Below are positions 52,451-60,986 of a stretch of DNA of 64,000 nucleotides, one piece after another; the first letter of the stretch is position 1, and every line of letters starts with the position of its first letter. Under the pieces are notes generated by a model, which saw only the letters and a list, made by a program, of their open reading frames with translations, was not told the DNA's origin and did no database searches. A program made the translations under genes and the position numbers. Location of the stretch: positions 172,164 to 236,163 of the forward strand of contig JBAOHJ010000004.1 of assembly GCA_037045055.1 (NCBI GenBank), written 5' to 3'. This DNA comes from Phosphoribacter sp037045055 (GTDB lineage Bacteria; Actinomycetota; Actinomycetes; Actinomycetales; Dermatophilaceae).

Positions 52451-53818
52451 TCAGCCGGCGAGGAAGCCCAGCAGGTCGGCGCGGGTGAGCACCCCGACGG
52501 GCTTGCCGTCGTCGACGACGAGCACGGCGTCGGCTCCTTCGAGCTCGTGCCGGGCCGCGCCGACCGGCTCGCCGGCGCCGACGATCGGCAGGCCGGGCTG
52601 CATGTGCGTGGCCACCGAGTCGGTGAGGTGCGCCCGCCCGGTGAACAGCAGCTCCAGCAGATGCCGCTCGCTCACCGACCCGGCGATCTCGCCCGAGGTC
52701 ACCGGGGGCTCGGCGTTGACCACCGGCATCTGCGACACGGCGTACTCGCGCAGGATGTCCACGGCCTGGCGTAGCGTCTCGTTGGGGTGGGTGTGCACGA
52801 GGGCCGGCAGCCCGGCGGCCTTGCCCTGCAGGACCTCCCCGACGGTCTGCTCACCGGCCTGGCGCAGGAAGCCGTAGGAGGCCATCCAGGCGTCGGAGAA
52901 CACCTTGGACAGGTAGCCCCGCCCGCCGTCCGGGAGTACGACGACGACGACCGCCTCGGCGGGTAGGCCACCGGCCACGCGCAGCGCCGCGGCCACCGCC
53001 ATCCCGCACGACCCGCCGACCAGCAGCCCCTCCTCGCGCGCCAGCCGCCGGGTCAGGTCGAACGAGTCGGCGTCGGACACCGCGACGATCTCGTCGACGA
53101 CGCTGGGGTCGTAGGTCGCCGGCCAGAAGTCCTCGCCGACCCCCTCGACCAGGTAGGGCCGGCCGGTGCCGCCGGAGTACACCGAGCCCTCGGGGTCGGC
53201 GCCGATCACCCGGACCCGACCGGCGGAGCGCTCCTTGAGGTACCGCCCGGTGCCCACGATCGTTCCGCCGGTGCCGACCCCGGCGACCAGATGGGTGATC
53301 CGACCGTCGGTGTCCGCCCAGATCTCCGGGCCGGTGGTGGCGTAGTGCGACGCGGGGTTCTCCGGGTTGGTGTACTGGTCGGGCTTCCAGGCCCCCTCGA
53401 TCTCGCGGGTCAGCCGGTCCGAGACGCTGTAGTAGGAGTCGGGATGCTCCGGCGGCACCGCGGTCGGGCAGACCACCACCCGAGCCCCGTATGCCGCGAG
53501 CACGTTGCGCTTGTCCTCGCTGACCTTGTCCGGGCAGACGAACACGCACCCGTAGCCCTGGCGCTGGGCGACCAGGGCCAGGCCGACGCCGGTGTTGCCG
53601 CTGGTCGGCTCGACGATCGTGCCACCGGGGCGCAACGCTCCGGAGCGCTGGGCCGCCTCGACCATCCGCAGCGCGATGCGGTCCTTGATCGACCCGCCGG
53701 GGTTGAGGTACTCGACCTTGGCCAGGACCGTGGCGTCGGTGACGCCCTGCGTGACCCGGGACAGCCGCACCAGTGGGGTGGCGCCGATGAGGTCCACGAC
53801 GTGCTCGGCGTATCTCAC
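52451..53818 (-). CDS. cbs: cystathionine beta-synthase with CBS-domain pair
   Basis: PLP enzyme condensing serine and homocysteine, 455 residues. PLP lysine K45 is in GGSIKDR, SGNTGVGLAL near residue 74 is the asparagine loop, and GTGGTIVGTGRYLKE binds phosphate. A C-terminal CBS pair (about 335-455) is probably regulatory. Starts at GTG 53818 to match the family opening RYAEHVVDLIG. In the same conserved block as metB, it supplies cystathionine. Both flanks carry tandem-repeat arrays. Confidence 0.95.
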   Translation of the reverse strand: MRYAEHVVDLIGATPLVRLSRVTQGVTDATVLAKVEYLNPGGSIKDRIALRMVEAAQRSGALRPGGTIVEPTSGNTGVGLALVAQRQGYGCVFVCPDKVSEDKRNVLAAYGARVVVCPTAVPPEHPDSYYSVSDRLTREIEGAWKPDQYTNPENPASHYATTGPEIWADTDGRITHLVAGVGTGGTIVGTGRYLKERSAGRVRVIGADPEGSVYSGGTGRPYLVEGVGEDFWPATYDPSVVDEIVAVSDADSFDLTRRLAREEGLLVGGSCGMAVAAALRVAGGLPAEAVVVVVLPDGGRGYLSKVFSDAWMASYGFLRQAGEQTVGEVLQGKAAGLPALVHTHPNETLRQAVDILREYAVSQMPVVNAEPPVTSGEIAGSVSERHLLELLFTGRAHLTDSVATHMQPGLPIVGAGEPVGAARHELEGADAVLVVDDGKPVGVLTRADLLGFLAG

Positions 53819-54160
53819 CGGCACATCCTGACAGACGGTATGCCGCGGGCGCCGGCCGTCGGCCACCGCCCCTACGCCGTCCCGACGCTGCCGGGCACGC
53901 CGCGCACCGGGCGGTCGGCGGGAGGCGACCACCGGGCATACCGGGGCAGCGGGAGGCGACCACCCGGCAAACCGGGGGCGGCGGGAGGCGACCACCCGGC
54001 AAACCGGGGGCGGCGGGAGGCGACCACCCGGCATACCGCGCGGGCGGCGGGACCAACGGCCCGTGAGTGGACCCCCACCTGGCGCTCGGGGTCCCCCCGG
54101 CCCTAGAGTCGGGACGGATTCGCGCCAGCACGCCCCCATCCCCAGGAGGACCTTCCCACC
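53819..54160. other. 342-bp divergent intergenic region
   Basis: Carries the start regions of cbs and the thiolase gene. Its middle is filled by a 31/32-bp tandem repeat; a GGTATGCC hairpin (CGG-TATG-CCG) sits about 20 bp upstream of cbs. The thiolase ribosome site AGGAGG is at 54144-54149. No other element is recognisable. Confidence 0.6.
53918..54044. repeat. 31/32-bp tandem repeat, four units
   Basis: Units start at 53918, 53949, 53981 and 54013, each opening GCGGGAGGCGACCAC. The outer two units carry GGCATACCG and the inner two GGCAAACCG. The array lies in the divergent promoter region of cbs and thiolase and has no spacers. Confidence 0.93.
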
Positions 54161-55384
54161 ATGACCGAAGCTGTCATCGTCTCCACCGTCCGCTCCCCCA
54201 TCGGCCGTGCGATGAAGGGGTCGCTCAAGGACATCCGTCCGGACGACCTGTCCGCGCAGATGATCCACGCGCTGCTGGCGAAGATCCCGCAACTGGACAC
54301 CGCCCTCATCGACGACCTGTACTGGGGCTGCGCGGAGCCGGCCGGTCGGCACGGCAACAACCTGGCCCGCGTGGTCAGCGTGCTCGCCGGCTACGACAAC
54401 ATCCCCGGCGCCACGGTGAACCGCTTCTGCGCCTCCAGCGTCCAGACCACCCGGATGGCCTACCACGCGATCAAGGTCGGCGAGGGCAGCGCGTTCATCT
54501 CCGGTGGCGTGGAGTGCGTGTCGCAGTACACCGCGTTCGCCGGGGCCGGTGGCTCGAACGAGGGCGACAAGAACCCGCTCTTCGCCGAGGCCGAGGCCCG
54601 GGGTCAGGCCATGGCGATGTCCAACGAGGTGTGGCACGACCCGCGTGAGGACGGCAAGCTGCCCGACATCTACATGGGCATGGGCCAGACCGCCGAGAAC
54701 ATCGTCACCTCGCGCGGCTTCAAGCGCCAGCAGCTCGACGAGTGGGGCGTCCTGTCGCAGAACCGCGCCGAGGCGGCCCAGAAGAGCGGCTTCTTCGCCG
54801 CCGAGATCACCCCGGTGACCCTGCCCGACGGCACGGTCGTCTCCACCGACGACGGCATCCGGGCGGGGACGACGTACGAGGCCATCGCCGGGCTCAAGCC
54901 GGTGTTCCGCCCCGAGGGCGCGTGCACCGCCGGCAACAGCTGCCCGCTCAACGACGGCGCCGCCGCGGTCATGGTCATGAGCGACACCATGGCCAAGGAC
55001 CTGGGCATCACCCCGATCGCCCGCGTCGTGGCCACCGGGGTCACCGGCCTGTCTCCCGAGCTCATGGGTATGGGCCCGGTCGGGGCCACCCAGAATGCGC
55101 TGAAGAACGCCGGCATGACGATCAAGGACATGGATCTCTACGAGATCAACGAGGCCTTCGCCGTCCAGGTGGTCGCCTCCGCAGAGGACCTCGGCATGGA
55201 CACCGACAAGCTCAACGTCCACGGCGGCGCCATCGCCCTGGGACACCCGTTCGGCTCGACCGGGGCCCGGATCACCACGACGCTGCTGCACGGGCTGCAG
55301 GAGCGCGACGGCACCTTCGGCCTCGAGACGATGTGCGTCGGCGGCGGCCAGGGCATGGCGATCATCTACGAGCGCCTGAGCTGA
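54161..55384 (+). CDS. fadA3: acetyl-CoA acetyltransferase / 3-ketoacyl-CoA thiolase
   Basis: Thiolase of 407 residues. Nucleophile C90 is in VNRFCASS, the GGAIALGHP His is near residue 357, and the acid/base Cys is in CVGGGQGM near residue 392. Acts in fatty acid beta-oxidation or acetoacetyl-CoA formation. ATG at 54161 has an ideal AGGAGG. Placement by cbs corresponds to mycobacterial fadA3. Chain-length preference is not visible. Confidence 0.93.
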   Translation: MTEAVIVSTVRSPIGRAMKGSLKDIRPDDLSAQMIHALLAKIPQLDTALIDDLYWGCAEPAGRHGNNLARVVSVLAGYDNIPGATVNRFCASSVQTTRMAYHAIKVGEGSAFISGGVECVSQYTAFAGAGGSNEGDKNPLFAEAEARGQAMAMSNEVWHDPREDGKLPDIYMGMGQTAENIVTSRGFKRQQLDEWGVLSQNRAEAAQKSGFFAAEITPVTLPDGTVVSTDDGIRAGTTYEAIAGLKPVFRPEGACTAGNSCPLNDGAAAVMVMSDTMAKDLGITPIARVVATGVTGLSPELMGMGPVGATQNALKNAGMTIKDMDLYEINEAFAVQVVASAEDLGMDTDKLNVHGGAIALGHPFGSTGARITTTLLHGLQERDGTFGLETMCVGGGQGMAIIYERLS

Positions 55385-55398
55385 GCAGCCCGCAGACT

Positions 55399-55438
55399 CG
55401 TCGGCGCCCGTCACCCGTCCGGGTGGCGGGCGCCGACG
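55399..55438. terminator. strong bidirectional terminator hairpin
   Basis: An 18-bp stem (55399-55416 with 55421-55438) containing a single G-U type mismatch and a GTCC loop. It lies between the ends of the thiolase gene and the convergent 102-residue gene. The best intrinsic terminator candidate in the window. Confidence 0.85.
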
Positions 55439-55484
55439 TATTCCGGCGGCCGCCATCCGGGCAGGGGCAGAGGCGGGGACCGAC

Positions 55485-55793
55485 TCAGGTCACGGCACGG
55501 CGAAGGACGGCCAGCCGCTCGGCGAGACCGAGGGTCAGCCCGGCCGCGGACGCGTCGTAGACCAGGACGCGCAGCTGGTCGAGCGCGGCGGCCGGGCCCA
55601 GGTCGCGAATCTCGGTGTCGGCTCGAGCGCCGGCGCCGTCGTCGACCGGCACCGCGTCGGCGAGCTCTCGGGCCGCCGCCCGCAGCTGCGCGGCATACGA
55701 CTGCGCCTGGCCCAGCGGCAACTGTCGCCACCGCCGAGCCAGGCGCGTGAGCTCGGTCTGGACCTCGTCGGGGACCGGCGAGGTGAGCGGCAC
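55485..55793 (-). CDS. small hypothetical helical protein
   Basis: A 102-residue, mostly helical, soluble protein rich in Ala, Leu and Arg (EVQTELTRLARRWRQLP, then LAERLAVLRRAV). No family recognised. The GTG at 55793 lies one base after the stop of the Bax1-like gene, so the frame is very likely real and coupled to it. Confidence 0.65.
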   Translation of the reverse strand: MPLTSPVPDEVQTELTRLARRWRQLPLGQAQSYAAQLRAAARELADAVPVDDGAGARADTEIRDLGPAAALDQLRVLVYDASAAGLTLGLAERLAVLRRAVT

Positions 55794-55794
55794 G

Positions 55795-56643
55795 TCAGTC
55801 GCGCAGCCGGGCCAGCAGCCGGACGATCTCGATGTACAGCCAGACCACGCTGACGATCAGGCCGTGCGCCAGCAGCCAGGAGAACTTCTCCGGGGCGCCG
55901 GCGCGGACCGCGTGGTCGATCGAGTCGAAGTCGATGGCCAGGGAGTAGGAGGCCAGGCCGACGCCGAGGATGGAGATGCCGATGCCGAGCAGCCCGCTGC
56001 CCCCGAAGCCCCAGCCGCTGGTCCACCCGAACAGCAGCGCCACGACGTTGACGAGGCTGAACAGCAGGTAGCCCATGACGGCGAGCCCGAAGATCCGGCG
56101 CGTGCGGTCGGTGACCTTGATGATCCCGGACTTGAAGCCCAGGAACATCCCCGCGAAGGTCGCCAGCGTCGCGATGACCGCGGTGGCGACGATGCCGGGG
56201 TAGACCCGCTCCATGACCTGGCTGAACGCCCCGACGAACACGCCCTCGAGCACGGCATACCCGATGATGAGCGGCACCGAGATCTTCTTCATGAACGCGA
56301 TGACCAGGCCGACCACGAGGCCGCCGAACATCCCGGCCAACCAGACCGGCATGGTCAGGCTCGGCCGGCCGCTGGTGAGCACCCAGGCCCCACCGGCGGC
56401 GACGAGCAGCACCGCGAACAGGCCCAGCGACTTCATGATGACGTCGTCGAAGGTCACCCGGCCCATCTGCACGGCGCTGGCGCTGGGCTGGGCGTACAGG
56501 TCCTGCAGCTGCTCCTGCGTCACCGGGCCGGGGTAGGCCGCCGGGCCCCGCTGCGAGTCGCGCGGCGGCGCGCCGAAACCGGCATACCGCTGCTGCTCGA
56601 TCTGCTTGTCGATGCGCTGGAACACCGGGTTGTTGCCGGCCAT
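55795..56643 (-). CDS. Bax inhibitor-1 / YccA-like membrane protein
   Basis: Integral membrane protein of 282 residues with seven helices after a Gln/Pro-rich cytoplasmic N-terminus (about 1-65). Family markers include FDDVIMKSLGLF, AVLEGVFVGAFSQV and the C-terminal WLLAHGLIVSVVWLYIEIVRLL (bounds WLLAH and EIVRLL). It is the actinobacterial DUF4190/Bax1-I branch of transporters with unknown substrate. ATG at 56643 follows GGAGG. Confidence 0.9.
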   Translation of the reverse strand: MAGNNPVFQRIDKQIEQQRYAGFGAPPRDSQRGPAAYPGPVTQEQLQDLYAQPSASAVQMGRVTFDDVIMKSLGLFAVLLVAAGGAWVLTSGRPSLTMPVWLAGMFGGLVVGLVIAFMKKISVPLIIGYAVLEGVFVGAFSQVMERVYPGIVATAVIATLATFAGMFLGFKSGIIKVTDRTRRIFGLAVMGYLLFSLVNVVALLFGWTSGWGFGGSGLLGIGISILGVGLASYSLAIDFDSIDHAVRAGAPEKFSWLLAHGLIVSVVWLYIEIVRLLARLRD

Positions 56644-56744
56644 GCGTCCTCCATGTCGTCCGGGGCCCACCGCGGGCCTCGCCCGTTCAGCGTACGGCAG
56701 CGCCGCCGGGTTCCCGAGCGGCGGCGCGGCGGGCCCCCCAGGGG

Positions 56745-56818
56745 TGCCCCCGACGAGACTCGAACTCGCACTCCGGCGATTTTAAGTCGCCTGCCTCTGC
56801 CGGTTGGGCTACGGGGGC
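56745..56818 (-). tRNA. tRNA with UAA anticodon, short variable loop
   Basis: A 74-base cloverleaf. Acceptor stem GCCCCCG/CGGGGGC with discriminator A; D-arm GCC-loop-GGC; anticodon stem GGCGA/TCGCC with loop CTTAAAA, so anticodon TAA (Leu, UUA); 5-base variable loop; T-arm GCGAG-TTCGAGT-CTCGT. The 3' CCA is not encoded. Leucine tRNAs normally have a long variable arm, which is missing, so the amino acid identity is open. My recollection is that similar short TTAAAA-loop tRNAs occur in other Actinobacteria. Confidence 0.85.
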
Positions 56819-56855
56819 GTTCCCCAGGGTATGCCGCACCGGCTCACCGATCCCG

Positions 56856-57392
56856 CTAGAGGTAGGTGCGCCTGGGGTGGATCGCCTGTGGGCCGGCGAC
56901 CCGGTCGAGGAACACCAGGCCCTGGGTGTGGTCGATCTCGTGTTGCAGGGCCACCGCCTCGAAGGCGTCGGTGTGCAGGGTCAGCCACTGCCCGGTGACC
57001 GGCAGCTGGCCCCGCACGCTGAGCCGTCGGGCCCGGGCCACGTCGCCGGTGAAGTCGGGCACCGAAAGGCACCCCTCGCGGCCCCGCTCCTTGCGGGTGG
57101 CGGCGACGATCTGCGCGTTGGCCAGGACGAAGCGCCCGTGACAGGTCCGGGTCTTGGGGTGGGCGCTGACGTCGAGGCTGAACATCGCCACGGCCATCCC
57201 CACCTGGTGCGCGGCCAGCCCGACGCACCCGGGCGACACCGCCTGGGTGGCCAGCAGGTCGGCGGCGAGCTGGACGACCTCGGGGGCCCTGGGGTCGACC
57301 GGGGTGCCGGCAGTGGCCAGCACCCGGGCCGGGGCGCGGACGACATCGAGCACCCGACCCTCGGGCAGCGAGGGCATGACGATGGGGGTCAC
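56856..57392 (-). CDS. def: peptide deformylase
   Basis: Metal hydrolase that removes formyl groups from nascent proteins. The 178 residues contain the three motifs GCVGLAAHQVG, EGCLS with the metal Cys, and HEIDH with metal histidines and catalytic Glu. GTG at 57392 overlaps the stop of the ACT-domain gene (GTGA). It belongs to the shorter actinobacterial type. Confidence 0.94.
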   Translation of the reverse strand: MTPIVMPSLPEGRVLDVVRAPARVLATAGTPVDPRAPEVVQLAADLLATQAVSPGCVGLAAHQVGMAVAMFSLDVSAHPKTRTCHGRFVLANAQIVAATRKERGREGCLSVPDFTGDVARARRLSVRGQLPVTGQWLTLHTDAFEAVALQHEIDHTQGLVFLDRVAGPQAIHPRRTYL

Positions 57393-57919
57393 AGCAGATC
57401 GTCGTCCACGGGGTCCAGGGAGACGTCGACGCCGAGATGGGCGGCGACGGTGCGCAGAGCCGCGACCAGCCGCTGCGGGTCGGCGCGGGGGGGCAGCTCG
57501 ACCTCGGCGACCAGGACGTAGAGCTCGTTGCCCAGGCGGGTGCCCAGGTCGACGATGTTGCCGCCGTGCTCGGCGATCACCTGGGTGACCCCGGCAACGA
57601 TGCCCGAGCGGTCGGCTCCGTGGACCCGCAGGGTGTAGGCCACACCCGGCGCGCCGGGCAGGGCGGCCTCGGCGAGCACCCGGGTGTCGACCGTCAGCGC
57701 CCCGGTCTGCGTCAACGGGGCCAGCGCGGCCTGGACGGCCTCGACGGAGGTGCTCGTGCGCACCAGCACGACCATGGCGAAGTGCCCGCGCAGCAGGGTC
57801 ATCGTCGAGTCCTCGAGGTTGGCCCCGAGCCCGGCGAGGGCGGTGGTGACGTCGGCGACGATCCCGGGGCGGTCGTCGCCGAGGACGGTGACGGCCAGGA
57901 CCGGGGTCGCGCTGCTCAC
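57389..57919 (-). CDS. tandem ACT-domain protein (GcvR-like)
   Basis: A 176-residue protein made of two ACT domains (about 5-80 and 92-170) with the glycine turns DDRPGIVADVT and ADRSGIVAGVT. It resembles glycine-cleavage regulator GcvR and other ligand-sensing proteins without a DNA-binding part. It is coupled to def by a GTGA overlap. Ligand and partner are unknown. Confidence 0.85.
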   Translation of the reverse strand: MSSATPVLAVTVLGDDRPGIVADVTTALAGLGANLEDSTMTLLRGHFAMVVLVRTSTSVEAVQAALAPLTQTGALTVDTRVLAEAALPGAPGVAYTLRVHGADRSGIVAGVTQVIAEHGGNIVDLGTRLGNELYVLVAEVELPPRADPQRLVAALRTVAAHLGVDVSLDPVDDDLL

Positions 57920-57928
57920 GAGGTCACG

Positions 57929-58780
57929 CTACCGGTATGCCCCGCGCTCCCGCCCGGACACCTGGGCCAGGGCGGCGTCGAGCATCGACTCGGTCAGCCG
58001 TCCGGTGTTGGTGTTCTGCTGGCTCGGGTGGTAGCTGCCGACCAGCGGCACCGCCCGGTCGCCGACCTGCAGCACGGCACGCGCCTCGTGCCCGAACCTC
58101 GGCCGGGGCCGGGGCACCGCCCACCCCACGCGTCGCGCCGCCCCGAGCACCGCGTCCCACGCCAGCGACCCGAGGGCGAGCACCGATCGCAGCCCCGGGG
58201 CGGCCAGGCGCAGATCCCCCTGCAGCCACGGCGCGCAGCACGCCCGTTCGGCCGGGGCGGGCCGGTTCGCCGGGGGCGCGCAGCGCACCGCCGCCACCAC
58301 CCGCGCCCCGCTCAGCGTCAGGCCGTCGCCGGCGGCGGTGCTCGTCGCCGCGCTGGCATACCCGGCCCGGTGCAGCGCGGCATACAGCCAATCGCCGCTG
58401 CGGTCCCCGGTGAACATGCGCCCGGTGCGGTTGGCGCCGTGGGCCGCCGGGGCGAGCCCGACGATCAGCAGGGTCGGGCGCGGGTCGCCGAACCCGGGCC
58501 CGGGCCGCCCCCAGTAGGGCTGCCCCGCGAACGCCGCGCGCTTGCGGCCCGCCACCTGTTCGCGCCAGGCCACCAGGCGGGGGCAGGCGCGGCATACCGA
58601 GATCCGCGCGTCGAGGTCCGCGGCCGTCCGCGCGGCTGCGGCCAGCCGCAGCACGTCGTGCGCCCCACCGGCGACCGGGGTATGCCGGGTGGCCGGGTCG
58701 CCCGGCCATCCCGACCCGGGCGGCACCGGCGAGGGGAAACCCTGCCCGGTGACCGGGTGCGGCAAGCGCGTGGACGGCAC
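57929..58780 (-). CDS. family 5-type uracil-DNA glycosylase (UdgB)
   Basis: Removes uracil and deaminated bases from DNA. The protein has 283 residues. Iron-sulfur cysteines occur in VCRACPRL and in the CAPPANR/ACCAPW region, motif 1 reads GLAPAAHGANRTGR and motif 3 GSYHPSQQNTNTG. The pattern fits the thermostable Fe-S family 5 rather than family 4. GTG start at 58780. Divergent from the MFS gene. Confidence 0.88.
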   Translation of the reverse strand: MPSTRLPHPVTGQGFPSPVPPGSGWPGDPATRHTPVAGGAHDVLRLAAAARTAADLDARISVCRACPRLVAWREQVAGRKRAAFAGQPYWGRPGPGFGDPRPTLLIVGLAPAAHGANRTGRMFTGDRSGDWLYAALHRAGYASAATSTAAGDGLTLSGARVVAAVRCAPPANRPAPAERACCAPWLQGDLRLAAPGLRSVLALGSLAWDAVLGAARRVGWAVPRPRPRFGHEARAVLQVGDRAVPLVGSYHPSQQNTNTGRLTESMLDAALAQVSGRERGAYR

Positions 58781-58817
58781 CTGCCCACGATAGGGCGGCG
58801 CGCACTAGATTCCAGGG

Positions 58818-60041
58818 GTGAGCGCGGCCGCGGCGATCCCGACCCGGCACGTGGCGGCGTGGTTCGTCGTGCTCGCCGGGGTCAGCGCGGCCCTGCACGT
58901 CGCCAAGCTCTCCCCGGCGATCCCGGCCCTGCAACGCGATCTGGGGATCGGCCTGGTCACCTCGGGGGTGTTGCTGTCGCTCGTCCTGCTGGCCGGGGCG
59001 CTGCTCGGTCTGGTCGTCGGGCTCGTCGCCGACCGGGTCGGCCTGCGCCGCAGTCAGCTGGCCGGCCTGGCGATCCTCACCGTCACCGGGCTGGCCGGCG
59101 GGTGGGCCACCGACGAACGCGCGCTGCTCGTCCTGCGGGCCCTGGAGGGGCCGGGCTTCCTGCTGTCGTCGGTGCCGGCGCCCGGGATCATCCGCCGGCT
59201 CGTCCCGGCCGACCGGCTCACCCGGATGCTCGGCATCTGGTCGGCGTTCATCCCGGTCGGCTCGACGCTCGCCCTGCTCGTCGGCCCGGCGGTCATCGTC
59301 GGGCTCGGGTGGCCCGCGTGGTGGTGGTCCACCGCCGCCGTGTCGGGGCTCATCGGGCTGCTGGTGTGGCGCTTCGTCCCCGCCGACCCGCCGCGGGCGC
59401 CCGACGAGGGCCCGGACGCCGAGCCGTGGACCCGACGCCTGTCGGGCACCCTGCGCACGCCGGGCCCGTGGCTGGGCGCGGGGGTGTTCGCGGTGTACGG
59501 GGCGCAGTGGCTCTCGGTCATCGGGTTCCTCCCCTCGGTGTACGCGGAGTCCGGCTGGGTCGGCACCACCGGTGCGGTGCTCAGCGCCCTGGTCGCCGCG
59601 GTCAACGTCGGCGGCAACGTCGTCGCCGGGGTGCTCGTGCATCGCGGGGTGCGCCCGCGCACCCTGCTCTACGCCGGTTTCACGGCCATGGCGCTGGGCA
59701 GCTACCTCGCCTTCGGCAGTCTCACCGCGTCGGCGCCGGTCGCCCGGTATGCCGGTGCGCTGGTGTTCTCCGGCCCGGGCGGTCTGGTCCCGGCGACGCT
59801 GTTCGTCCTGGCACCGCGCCTGGCGCCCAGCGAGCGCACCATCTCCACGACGGTGGGCTGGCTGCAGCAGTGGTCCGGGCTCGGTCAGGTGGTCGGCCCG
59901 CCGGCGGTGGCCTGGTTGGTCACCCGGGTCGGCGGCTGGCAGTGGACCTGGGCGCTGACCGGGTCATGGTGCCTGGCCGGCGTCGTGCTCGCCGCGGCGA
60001 CCGCGGCCCACCTGCGCCGCCGGTACGGCCCGGACGGCTGA
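58818..60041 (+). CDS. MFS transporter (CynX/NimT-like)
   Basis: Major-facilitator permease of 407 residues with about twelve helices. The loop 2-3 signature is GLVADRVGLRRSQ; a short central loop of charged and Pro residues (ADPPRAPDEGP) separates the halves. It starts at GTG 58818. Substrate unknown. It converges on ppx with only eight bases between. Confidence 0.85.
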   Translation: MSAAAAIPTRHVAAWFVVLAGVSAALHVAKLSPAIPALQRDLGIGLVTSGVLLSLVLLAGALLGLVVGLVADRVGLRRSQLAGLAILTVTGLAGGWATDERALLVLRALEGPGFLLSSVPAPGIIRRLVPADRLTRMLGIWSAFIPVGSTLALLVGPAVIVGLGWPAWWWSTAAVSGLIGLLVWRFVPADPPRAPDEGPDAEPWTRRLSGTLRTPGPWLGAGVFAVYGAQWLSVIGFLPSVYAESGWVGTTGAVLSALVAAVNVGGNVVAGVLVHRGVRPRTLLYAGFTAMALGSYLAFGSLTASAPVARYAGALVFSGPGGLVPATLFVLAPRLAPSERTISTTVGWLQQWSGLGQVVGPPAVAWLVTRVGGWQWTWALTGSWCLAGVVLAAATAAHLRRRYGPDG

Positions 60042-60049
60042 TCGGGCGC

Positions 60050-60876
60050 TCAGCGCAGCGACAGGGCGATCCCGTCGAGGATGTCGTGCTCGGAGGTGAG
60101 CACCGGCAGGGCCGGGCCGAGCCCACTGTCGCGGCATACCCGCTCGATGACCCGCGACCAGACCAGGGCGCCGGCGCCGATGACGTCGACGCGGCCGGGG
60201 TGCAGGTAGGCCAACGCGGCCCGCTGCGCCCGGGTCATCCCGAGCAGGTCGGCGCACGCCCGCTGGACCTCGGCGGGCCTCGCGCGACTCAGGTGGATCG
60301 CCTGGGCGTCGTATGCCGGCAACCCGAGCAGGTGCGCGGCGACCGTCGTGACGCTGCCGGCGACCCCGACGAGGGTGCGCACCGCGCGCAGGTCCACGGC
60401 CTCGGCCGCGGTGGCGATCGCCGCGTCGATGTCCGCGGTGGCCGCGGCGATCTGCGGCGCGGACGGCGGGTCGTCGCGCAGGTGCCGCTCGGTCATCCGC
60501 ACGCACCCGACGTCGACCGAGAGCACCGCCTCGACGTCGTCGGTGCCCCGGACCAGCTCGGTCGAGCCGCCGCCGATGTCGACGACGAGGTAGGGCGCGG
60601 GGGCACCGACCGCCGGCAGGTCGCCGGTGGCCCCGAGGAAGGACAGCTCGGCCTCCTGCGCACCGCTGACCACCTGCGGGGTCACCCCGAACCGCTCGAA
60701 CGCGCCCGCCACCCCGGCGACGAACTCGGCGGCGTTGCCGGCGTCGCGGGAGGCCGACGTGGCGACGAATCGCACCCGGTCCACCCGCAGGTCCTCGCAG
60801 GCGGCGGCATACTCGCGGCACATCGCCAGGGTGCGGGCCATCGCGTCCGGGGCGATGACCCCGGTGCGGTTGGTTC
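60050..60876 (-). pseudogene. ppx: exopolyphosphatase (Ppx/GppA), 5' part separated by IS insertion
   Basis: The remaining 275 codons encode most of a polyphosphatase/pppGpp phosphatase: VRFVATSASRDAGN, VVDIGGGSTEL and GVAGSVTTVA are the family ATPase-fold motifs. The N-terminal block with the first phosphate motif (DCGTNS type), about 50 residues, is missing. Reading further right runs into the IS21 end at 60877, giving an artefactual N-terminus. The gene is thus interrupted near codon 50; its head should resume right of the window. Function is probably lost. Confidence 0.88.
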
Positions 60877-60944
60877 TGACAGCCTGAGTTGGCCCCACCA
60901 TGACGGCTTGGGGTGGCTCCACCTGGTCGGCGTGTCGGGTGGTG

Positions 60945-60972
60945 TGACGGTCTGAACTGGCCCCACCCCGCG
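60945..60972 (+). repeat. left inner terminal repeat of the IS
   Basis: 28 bp beginning TGACGGTCTGAACTGG and ending CCCCACCCCGCG. It matches the inverted repeat at 63950-63977 at 23 of 28 positions. The outer left end at 60877 has a weaker second copy (TGACGGCTTG), the multiple-terminal-repeat layout of IS21. Confidence 0.85.
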
Positions 60973-60986
60973 CCAGCGTGAGCGTC

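Noticed and set aside
52219..54044. CRISPR-like look of the two repeat arrays
   Set aside because: Units follow each other directly with no unique spacers and there are no cas genes in the window.
57437..60955. Open frame of about 1170 codons on the plus strand
   Set aside because: Shadow of the ACT, glycosylase, MFS and ppx genes; composition is Arg/Gly/Asp-rich with no recognisable domain.
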